This document shows positions 55,124 to 61,886 of a DNA stretch of 64,000 nucleotides, in pieces (position 1 is the first letter of the stretch; each line of letters starts with the position of its first letter). Below the pieces are notes generated by a model. The model was not told the origin of the DNA and made no database searches. It was given only the letters and a program-made list of their open reading frames with translations. Source of the stretch: Nostoc sp. HK-01. GTDB lineage: Bacteria > Cyanobacteriota > Cyanobacteriia > Cyanobacteriales > Nostocaceae. The stretch spans positions 4,343,501 to 4,407,500 of the forward strand of contig AP018318.1 in the NCBI GenBank assembly GCA_003990705.1, in the 5' to 3' direction. The position numbers and the translations under genes are program-made.

Positions 55124-55807
55124 TTATCGTTTCGGCAATTGCTGGGACTGTGCAACTGTAGAAAGCTTTGCCAACATTTGAGTGCGAGATGAAACTTCTA
55201 GCTTGCGGAACATTCTTTTTAAAGCTTGTTTCACAGAGTTCTCGGTAATCCACAATTCACGACTAATTTCTGCATTGCTTCGTCCTTGGGCGACTAAAGT
55301 AGCAATTTCCAGTTCACGAGGTGTTAAACGCGCTGTTTGTAAGGGTAGATGTTGGGATTTGCTCATTGTTACCCAAGTGGAAATATGCAGACAAATCGCA
55401 CTCAAATCTGTGAGGTTGTGGGAATCGAATGCAGGCATTCCTTTTTCACGGGTAAATCCTATAGCACCTATTAGCTGACCATTACTGACAATTGGCCCTG
55501 CCATTACGTGCCAGTGGTCAGCACGCGGACAAATCAATCGCCATGTTTTCGGTTCTACTACCAAAGCTTCATGAACAGGCGCATGGCGTTCTAATAAGTA
55601 GCGAGCAACTGGGTTGTATTGGGGTGATAAAGCAACTTGCAACACTTTTTGAACATTGCTGTCAATTAGATGAGTTTGATTAAAGAAAAACAGTCCGCAG
55701 CGTGTAGCTGAAAAATACTGACTCATGTCTGCGGATATGTGCGATCGCAATGTCTGTTCATCTTTAGCTTGGGCAATTGCACGAAATAGAGCGATTAAAG
55801 CAACCAT
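55124..55807 (-). CDS. GAF-domain LuxR-type transcription regulator
   Basis: 227 residues from the ATG at 55807; a GTG at 55825 adds six codons. GAF domain at about 15-150 (FSATRCGLFFFNQTHLIDSN, GPIVSNGQLIGAIGFTREKG). LuxR HTH at about 160-220: LTPRELEIATLVAQGRSNAE, ISRELWITENSVKQALKRMF, RKLEVSSRTQML. It lacks a receiver, so it should bind a small ligand directly. Divergent from the rhodanese gene with a ~100-base shared promoter, so that gene is a likely target. Confidence 0.9.
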   Translation of the reverse strand: MVALIALFRAIAQAKDEQTLRSHISADMSQYFSATRCGLFFFNQTHLIDSNVQKVLQVALSPQYNPVARYLLERHAPVHEALVVEPKTWRLICPRADHWHVMAGPIVSNGQLIGAIGFTREKGMPAFDSHNLTDLSAICLHISTWVTMSKSQHLPLQTARLTPRELEIATLVAQGRSNAEISRELWITENSVKQALKRMFRKLEVSSRTQMLAKLSTVAQSQQLPKR

Positions 55808-55909
55808 AATTGGCAAATTGTACACTTTCGAGGTCTAGGAGCAGTATCACAATCAGATTTATCTTAGCTGTAGTCAAATTCAGTATTTACCTTTTTGGAG
55901 AAATTTACT

Positions 55910-56758
55910 ATGACTACAAATTCTGATTACGCTTATCCATCAGTTATTGTTGATACTCAATGGCTGGCAAATCATCTTAATGATCCTTATGTTCGCATTA
56001 TCGAAGTGGATGTGAGTCCAGAACCCTACAAAAATGCTCACATCCCTGGTGCTGTATTTTGGAACATTTTTACAGATTTACTATTGCCAAATTTGCAGAT
56101 AAATTTTGATGCGATCGCTTTTACAAAGTTGATGGCACGCTCAGGCATTACCAATAATACAACAGTGATTGCCTATGGCAGTTATCCCGGCATCGGCGGC
56201 TGGATTTTTTGGTTGTTAAAAGTCTTTGGTCACGATAATGTCCGAGTTCTCAATGGCGGCTATCAAAAATGGCAGTCAGAAAATCGTCCCCTCGCAACTG
56301 AGTTATCTACATTTCCCAGCACTGATTATCAACCTCAAGCGCTTAATCATAGTTTGAGAGTCTTACATCCCGAAGTTGAAGCGGCAATTCATCAACAGGA
56401 ACCCATTTTGTTAGATGTCCGCACAATTCAAGAATACAACGGTGAGTGGTTTTTTAATCAGCCACCCAAGGCCAATGAACGCACCGGACATATTCCCAGC
56501 GCAGTTCATCTCGAACATCTCCTAACACTGAATGAGGACGGTACTTTTAAATCATCTGCTGAGTTGAAAAATCTTTATACCAGCCAAGGTATTACACCCG
56601 ATAAAGAAATTTTTCCCTATTGTGCGATCGGTGGACGTTCTGGATATATTTGGTTTGTCTTAAAGTATTTACTAGGCTATCCAAATGTTCGCAATTACGA
56701 TGGCTCTTGGAATGAATGGAGTCGTTTAGTAGACTCATCTGCACATGGCAAATGCTGA
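55910..56758 (+). CDS. Sulfurtransferase with two rhodanese domains
   Basis: 282 residues from the ATG at 55910, with GGAG nine bases before it; a TTG at 55895 overlaps that ribosome site. N-terminal inactive rhodanese domain (VIVDTQWLANHLNDPYVRII, AHIPGAVFWNIFTDLLLP) and C-terminal active domain with Cys near 238 in YCAIGGRSGYIWFVLKYLLG. Moves sulfane sulfur from thiosulfate or mercaptopyruvate to acceptors. Divergent to a GAF-LuxR regulator and followed by an ICMT-family gene 71 bases later. Confidence 0.93.
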   Translation: MTTNSDYAYPSVIVDTQWLANHLNDPYVRIIEVDVSPEPYKNAHIPGAVFWNIFTDLLLPNLQINFDAIAFTKLMARSGITNNTTVIAYGSYPGIGGWIFWLLKVFGHDNVRVLNGGYQKWQSENRPLATELSTFPSTDYQPQALNHSLRVLHPEVEAAIHQQEPILLDVRTIQEYNGEWFFNQPPKANERTGHIPSAVHLEHLLTLNEDGTFKSSAELKNLYTSQGITPDKEIFPYCAIGGRSGYIWFVLKYLLGYPNVRNYDGSWNEWSRLVDSSAHGKC

Positions 56759-56829
56759 TGGCGACTGGATTTGACAAATTTGGATACAATAAAATAATCC
56801 TTTGGTGAAAAACAAGGAGGGAAAAGAGT

Positions 56830-57513
56830 ATGTTTGTTTTTAAGGTTCTGCTCGCTCTTTTCTGGAATCTTTTGATTTTTGGGGGACTATTATTTATCCC
56901 AGCAGGAACACTTTTTTGGTGGCGTGCGTGGATATTTCTTGGTGTTGTTTCTGTGAGCGTGATTGCAGTGATGATCACGGTGTTCCGAGAGAATGAAGAA
57001 TTATGGAATGAACGCCTCAAGCCATTCATCCAGGAAGGTCAACCTATTGCTGACAAAATTATTATTAGCCTTTTCGTCATTGCATTCTTCTGTCTAATTG
57101 CTATTATTCCCCTAGACCTGTTCCAATTTCACTTATTGAGCAAACCAGGTACACTAATTTCCAGCTTAGGACTGTTGCTTTTTATTGTGGGTTGGTGGAT
57201 TATTTCTCTTTCTTTCAAGGAAAATACTTTTGCTGCGCCAGTAGTCAAGCATCAGACAGATCGTCAACAAATAGTAATAGACACTGGAGTGTATAGCTTG
57301 GTGAGACATCCTATGTATGCAGGTGCGATTTTATTGATGATTGGGATGCCTTTGTGGTTAGAATCATACACAGCAGTTTTGTATTCGATATTACCTATAC
57401 TACTGTTAATTGTACGCGTTCAGTTTGAAGAAAAATTCTTACGCCAGGAATTAAAAGGTTACGATGTTTATACCGAAAGAGTTCGATACAAGCTTTTACC
57501 ATATCTTTGGTAA
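56830..57513 (+). CDS. Isoprenylcysteine carboxyl methyltransferase family membrane protein
   Basis: 227 residues. Strong ribosome site AAGGAGG 9 bases before the ATG. Five hydrophobic segments. The SAM-binding motif of the ICMT/PEMT family is GVYSLVRHPMYAGAILLMIG, and the C-terminus has EEKFLRQELKGYDVYTERVR. Members methylate isoprenylcysteine, phospholipids or other membrane substrates; in cyanobacteria the substrate is unknown. Probably in one transcript with the rhodanese gene. Confidence 0.9.
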   Translation: MFVFKVLLALFWNLLIFGGLLFIPAGTLFWWRAWIFLGVVSVSVIAVMITVFRENEELWNERLKPFIQEGQPIADKIIISLFVIAFFCLIAIIPLDLFQFHLLSKPGTLISSLGLLLFIVGWWIISLSFKENTFAAPVVKHQTDRQQIVIDTGVYSLVRHPMYAGAILLMIGMPLWLESYTAVLYSILPILLLIVRVQFEEKFLRQELKGYDVYTERVRYKLLPYLW

Positions 57514-57524
57514 AGGCAATTAGT

Positions 57525-57601
57525 TGTAGGTTGGGTGAAGCGAATCGCAACCCAACAAAGTTTAGTAAATGTTGGGTTTCCTTACGTCAACCCAACCTAC
57601 A
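57525..57601. repeat. TGTAGGTTGGG palindromic dispersed repeat
   Basis: TGTAGGTTGGG (57525-57535) and CCCAACCTACA (57591-57601) bracket inner arms CAACCCAACA and TGTTGGGTTTC. This hairpin with GTTGGGT motifs is a very common cyanobacterial intergenic repeat. It lies directly after the ICMT-family gene. A partial relative (TTAGGTTGGGTGCTTTACCC) is at 47903. Confidence 0.8.
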
Positions 57602-57610
57602 GACTATAGC

Positions 57611-57749
57611 TGCATTATTTTTGATTGCTTCCCTACTTCCCATAAAGTACAGAAAGTGCAACTATTATTGGATGACTTGCGATCGCTGTTGCAGCACTGG
57701 TGGTTTTGGATGAGGATTAGCGTATTGCCCAAGCGATCGTGCTTGCCAT
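57611..57749. repeat. Duplicated intergenic fragment, copy 1
   Basis: Starts TGCATTATTTTTGAT and shares CAACTATTATTGGATgA, GCGATCGCT, GCACTGG, GATGAGGATTAGCG and CCCAAGC with 61601-61731, with small indels. It reads like the decayed remnant of a coding sequence (one frame gives QKVQLLLDDLRSLLQHWW) but neither copy is intact. Both copies lie just beyond the 3' end of a minus-strand gene. Confidence 0.65.
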
Positions 57750-57760
57750 AGATTTTTAGT

Positions 57761-58309
57761 TTAATTGGGCTGAATATTCTGATCAACACCCTCGTCATTT
57801 TTCAGCTTGTTTTCACTTGGCAGTAAAGACTCTTGAGAAACGGATTCCAACAATTTAACAGCCTTTACTAAAGATTCTCCCGATAATTGTTCGAGTAGCT
57901 GTCTTCCTCTTTGGCGAATTTCTTCAGGTGCAGTCATCGGCAACCTGTCCTCATTTACATCTAGCTTTAATTTTAAGCTAGGTTTTTTTTCGTATTGTCT
58001 TTCTAAAGTCTTATTTCTGCCTGTGTCTCTTTGTTGTAAGTAAGTCGTGGGCATTTCATAGTCATCCGGCTCTAATAATAGTTGAAATGCCTGAAAGCAT
58101 CGCGTTAGCGAGTATCGATCAACCCTGGTATTAGAGCTAAAAATCTTACACAGGGTATGAGAGTCTAAACCTGTCTGATGACTCAGATCATCAAGAGTAA
58201 ATCGCTTGTTACCGTTTTCATTAAATTCTGCTTGTTGTTTTGCATCCTGAAGTTTATGCAATCCTTTTGGTGTAAGAACTGCACCACGTCTGCGTTGTTT
58301 TGTAGGCAT
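57761..58309 (-). CDS. Nostoc-type HTH module protein
   Basis: 182 residues. N-terminal ~85 residues: MPTKQRRRGAVLTPKGLHKL, FTLDDLSHQTGLDSHTLCKI, FSSNTRVDRYSLTRCFQAFQ, LLLEPDDYEMP, an HTH-like domain that I recall at the front of many large Nostoc signalling or ATPase proteins. Here it stands alone with a charged tail (about 100-182) instead of an effector domain. It may be a regulator made from the module or a truncated family member. The acidic C-terminus has no known motif. Confidence 0.65.
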   Translation of the reverse strand: MPTKQRRRGAVLTPKGLHKLQDAKQQAEFNENGNKRFTLDDLSHQTGLDSHTLCKIFSSNTRVDRYSLTRCFQAFQLLLEPDDYEMPTTYLQQRDTGRNKTLERQYEKKPSLKLKLDVNEDRLPMTAPEEIRQRGRQLLEQLSGESLVKAVKLLESVSQESLLPSENKLKNDEGVDQNIQPN

Positions 58310-59060
58310 GATGAAAACGTTGGATTTAATTTATACAAGCTGTAGGCAAACAACGGAACTAGTTAGCCTAGAGGTAGCCTTATGCTTTTATATCGTTTAA
58401 ATTCAGGGATATTATGCAGCAGTAAATCTTCGTTAGTGAGAGCATATAGACATCAGATGGAGATTTGCCAGAGTAAGCAGATTAATGTATCTGATTATAA
58501 GCTAATTTTAAACTTTACAAGTTTAATTATGAGATTATAAGCACTCTACAAAGTAGAGACAGCGGAGTCGTAACACACTGTAATAATTTTGGGTGTTGCT
58601 GATTTTTATTCCGCGCATACTGCAAACAGCACTTGTAGGGTAGGCGCAAAAAGTCAATATTTCACTGTGCTTTGCGCGAAACTCGCAACTCATCCCGCAT
58701 TTATGCAAGGCTGTATTTTGCAATCTGATTTGCTCAATTTCTCAGTTGTTGAAGAGATTACGATTGGATTTTACAGAGACGCTTGTAATAATTCTTAAGC
58801 ACAGCGTAGCTTAAGTTGGCAAAATTCCATTGCTTTAGAGGGATTGCAAAGTATATTCTCCTTATCACTATCGCTGGGCTTTGCTTGAAGGCTTAGGGTG
58901 ATAGGGCGGCTATCGCTCTTTTAGTATGACTTACCATTTTGTACAGTCATGTCTAACACACTATATACATAGCTTATTAGTACAGGGATAATTTCAAAAA
59001 AGAATAAATTTCATCATAATTTTTAATTTTCATTAGTTTATTTTGTTTGTAAGAAAAAAT
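58310..59060. other. Intergenic region before the split hydrolase
   Basis: About 750 bases. ORFs at 58535-58723 and 58589-58798 overlap each other on opposite strands and look non-coding. There are degenerate palindromes near 58860-58925 (TATCACTATCGC..GGTGATAGGGC). I see no supported gene or RNA. Confidence 0.5.
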
Positions 59061-59930
59061 ATGGGAAACAAAAATATGACTGATTCTAATTCTAAAGAGC
59101 CTTATTTTTGTGCATATACTGTAACGAGTACAGCAAAATCAAACGTTGAAGATGACAAGCATAATTCGCAAGAAATATGGGAGATTAAATGTCTTCAACG
59201 TAATAGTGAAGTTAATATCCAAGATATTGCTAAAAAATTAGATAATAACGGCAAAAAATCAGAGTTAATTATTGCTGTTCATGGCTACTCTCAAGGAAAA
59301 GAAGAGCCATTCTGGCATAAAGGAATTTTTGACTATTTTTCAAAAAATACACGTACTTTAGAAAATGATGAAGATAAAAAATACGTTTTTTTGGGCTATC
59401 GCTGGCCTTCTGAAAAACCACTGTTAGGCAATAATTTTGTATCAATGCCTGGTACTATTTTAGGACTTTTGTTATTTTTAGGATTTTTTATTCTTTCATT
59501 TTTGATAATTTTATTAGTTTCAGCACAAAAAAATCAATCAGTAGTTCCTAAAGATTCTGATGTATATTTTTTATGGATTGTTGTTTCTGCTTATATAGTC
59601 GTAAGTTGCTTTCTTTTATCTCATCGCCATCAACATAATAATCCTTGCATTGAATGGGTTATTGATGGGTTTTTATGGGTACTTTCTGGCGGTTTATTCT
59701 TTGGATTTTTACATATTCTTCACAGCCAATACAATCATTCTTTTTTACTCTTGATTAGTATAGCTCTTAGTATAGCTCTTAGTATTTTGCTACTTGTAAT
59801 ACTACAATATAGTAAGGCGTTAGACTTGCTTGCACCAACTTTGCCTGTATCTTTGTGTATAGTTATAGCAGTTGAATTTTTATCAATACAGCCCTTTGAA
59901 CCCATACTAAGACTTTTAAACCTATACTAG
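59061..59930 (+). CDS. Membrane alpha/beta hydrolase, N-terminal part before a frameshift
   Basis: 289 residues from the ATG at 59061 (a TTG at 59043 and an ATG at 59076 are alternatives). Starts the hydrolase fold: ELIIAVHGYSQGKEEPFWHK holds the oxyanion HGY motif and FLGYRWPSEKP the next strand. Then come five or six membrane helices (about 135-285), an unusual insertion in a hydrolase. It ends at TAG 59928-59930, seven bases after an in-frame T TTA AAC heptamer (59915-59921). A -1 shift there continues into 59921-61498, which has the nucleophile. So this is one gene of 812 codons split by a single base, not two genes. Confidence 0.75.
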   Translation: MGNKNMTDSNSKEPYFCAYTVTSTAKSNVEDDKHNSQEIWEIKCLQRNSEVNIQDIAKKLDNNGKKSELIIAVHGYSQGKEEPFWHKGIFDYFSKNTRTLENDEDKKYVFLGYRWPSEKPLLGNNFVSMPGTILGLLLFLGFFILSFLIILLVSAQKNQSVVPKDSDVYFLWIVVSAYIVVSCFLLSHRHQHNNPCIEWVIDGFLWVLSGGLFFGFLHILHSQYNHSFLLLISIALSIALSILLLVILQYSKALDLLAPTLPVSLCIVIAVEFLSIQPFEPILRLLNLY

Positions 59931-59977
59931 ATGTTTTTAAACCCATACTAGATGTTTTTAAACCTATACTAGAATTC
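59895..59977. repeat. Four 21-base tandem units at the frameshift
   Basis: Units at 59895, 59915, 59936 and 59957 of the type TTTAAACCYATACTAGATGTT. They code for seven-residue repeats F-(E/K)-P-I-L-x-x. Unit 1 is 20 bases long: one T is missing at the unit 1/2 border compared with the others, exactly where the frame changes. Confidence 0.9.
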
Positions 59978-61498
59978 TTATTAGATAGGTTCGGAACTTC
60001 ATTAATAATTGCTATACCTACTTTTGTAATTGGAATTATTGCAGCACTAATTTCATTAAGAGCCGTTGCTTACTTTCGCGATAGCTACCGAGCTAATCAC
60101 TTTGGTGTTCCAGATTTAGTTGAATTGATTAGACAACTTGATAGAGCTTTATTTCTTGAACAATATATTTCAAAATTAAAACAACTTGAGCAGGAGAATA
60201 TTTTAACTGAAGATGTGTTTTCGGAAATGGGCTTGACCAAACAAGATTGGATAGCAAAAAGCCATGATGAGAAAATAAAATTATGGAAGGAGAAAGGAAC
60301 CTCATTTATCAAGCGAAATGAAGTAGAAAAGAAACAGAATGAAATTGACAGAGCTTTATTTTTTAAAAAAATTACTTCAGAATCAGAACAGCTTAAGCAG
60401 GAGAATATTTTAACTGAAGATGTGTTTTCGGAAATGGGCTTGACACAACAAGATTGGATAGCAAAAAGCCATGATGAGAAAATAAAATTATGGAAGGAGA
60501 AAGGAACCTCATTTATCAAGCGAAATGAAGTAGAAAAGAAACATAGTAATAATAGAGTGAAATTGAGTTTCATTGGGCATAGCATGGGATGTTTTGTAAT
60601 TACAAATACAATTAGGATAGTTTCTGATGTATTTGATTCAAACTCTCTTTATAAAGATCCTGATTCCAATATTGGTACATCTTTCAATTTAGAAAGGCTA
60701 ATTTTAGTTGCACCTGATATTCCTGTAGAAACTATTATCACCGGACGAGCAAATTTCTTACGAGCTTCTTTGCGCCGCGTTAAGGAAGCATATATTTTCA
60801 GCAACGAAGGAGATATAGTTTTGCGAATACTTTCAGCAACAGCGAATTACTTTAGCTTTCCAACTAATGGTCGCATCCGGGGTTCTAGACTTGGTATTTT
60901 AACTGTTAGCAATGATTATCGTGATGAAATAATTGATAAGAAGGAAAATAAACGCAACCCAGATGCTTATGGAATTGTTAATTATGTTAATAATAATGTA
61001 GACTCACCATCTGGTTATCTTGAAATTCGCGATTCAGGTAATAAACCTTTAAAAATATCTGAGGTTTCTGTAAAGTTTATACAAGCCCAAGTTGCAGATT
61101 CATTTACTTATTTTGATTGCACTGATTATAAGGATTATCTCATTAAGGATGGTAAAAAGAGCCAAGAAACAGTTTCAGTTGTCAGCAAAGCACTTAACAA
61201 ACCAAAGCTAGGGATATGGGAGTATTTTATACTTTCTATTATTGGCTTATTACCTGTTGACAGAATTCCTTTTTTAAAATGCAGAAAGATTGACGTACAC
61301 GGTGATTATTTTAATGGAGAGTTTACCCAAAAAGCAATTTATGAAATAGCTTTTTTAGGATTAAAAGGATTCGTAAACACAATACCAAATCAGCCAAAAA
61401 CAGGAAATACAGACCTTCTACCACGTTTCACGGAAATGTGCAAAGAAAAACGAATTAGAGTAGTCATTTCACCACAACACCGCGCTCTACTTAAATGA
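59921..61498 (+). CDS. Membrane alpha/beta hydrolase, C-terminal part after the frameshift
   Basis: 525 codons open in the -1 frame with no good start of its own. FKPILDVFKPILEFLLDRFG leads to a last membrane helix (SLIIAIPTFVIGIIAALISL), then YFRDSYRANHFGVPDLVELI. A 69-residue acidic/basic helical unit occurs twice in tandem (60140-60545). The nucleophile elbow follows as LSFIGHSMGCFVITNTIR (Ser), with later strands LERLILVAPDIPVETI and AYIFSNEGDIVLRIL (likely acid) and a His in KIDVHGDYF or SPQHRALLK. Resembles DUF900-type hydrolases. If the shift is a mutation the protein is dead; if ribosomes shift, a full enzyme forms. Confidence 0.7.
   Translation, partial: PILDVFKPILDVFKPILEFLLDRFGTSLIIAIPTFVIGIIAALISLRAVAYFRDSYRANHFGVPDLVELIRQLDRALFLEQYISKLKQLEQENILTEDVFSEMGLTKQDWIAKSHDEKIKLWKEKGTSFIKRNEVEKKQNEIDRALFFKKITSESEQLKQENILTEDVFSEMGLTQQDWIAKSHDEKIKLWKEKGTSFIKRNEVEKKHSNNRVKLSFIGHSMGCFVITNTIRIVSDVFDSNSLYKDPDSNIGTSFNLERLILVAPDIPVETIITGRANFLRASLRRVKEAYIFSNEGDIVLRILSATANYFSFPTNGRIRGSRLGILTVSNDYRDEIIDKKENKRNPDAYGIVNYVNNNVDSPSGYLEIRDSGNKPLKISEVSVKFIQAQVADSFTYFDCTDYKDYLIKDGKKSQETVSVVSKALNKPKLGIWEYFILSIIGLLPVDRIPFLKCRKIDVHGDYFNGEFTQKAIYEIAFLGLKGFVNTIPNQPKTGNTDLLPRFTEMCKEKRIRVVISPQHRALLK
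60140..60545. repeat. In-frame 207-base tandem duplication
   Basis: Copy 1 60140-60346, copy 2 60347 to about 60545. The last ~150 bases of each copy are nearly identical, while the first ~50 differ. Each codes for 69 residues with ENILTEDVFSEMGLT and DWIAKSHDEKIKLWKEKG. The near-identity at DNA level points to recent duplication or gene conversion. Confidence 0.9.
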
Positions 61499-61600
61499 AA
61501 AAAGTGAGACTTCCGCATCCCTCAATAATATATGAGCCTTAAAGTCATGATTTTGCTTTCATTGCCCATACAGCCACTTTAGAGAGTAGGGTTTCATTTC

Positions 61601-61731
61601 TGCATTATTTTTGATGCCTTGCAGAAAGTACAACTATTATTGGATAATGATGTGCGATCGCTCTCGTAGCACTGGCGGCTTTAGATGAGGATTAGCGATC
61701 GCCCAAGCAATCATACTTGCAAGATATATTA
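61601..61731. repeat. Duplicated intergenic fragment, copy 2
   Basis: Relative of 57611-57749, shortened near its start (TTGATGCCTTGCAGAAAGTA) and with two extra HIP1-type changes. It lies in the 388-base gap between the hydrolase and the serine/threonine kinase; otherwise that gap shows only HIP1 octamers. Confidence 0.65.
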
Positions 61732-61886
61732 GATTGATAGCTCTTGTAATAAGTAGCAATTAGGATGCTTTTGCAAATTTGTGTCTATTTAGTGCGATCG
61801 CTAGACATTATAGATACACTTGGTTAATCTTAAATTAAAATTTGTCGGGTGGGTATTTTCCAGAACACTCTCAATCACCAGCCTCT

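Noticed and set aside
57507-57798. Three short ORFs after the ICMT-family gene
   Set aside because: They lie over a dispersed palindrome and a decayed duplicated fragment.
58535-58798. Two overlapping opposite-strand ORFs of 62 and 69 codons
   Set aside because: Mutually overlapping, no ribosome sites, no recognisable motifs; the region looks intergenic.
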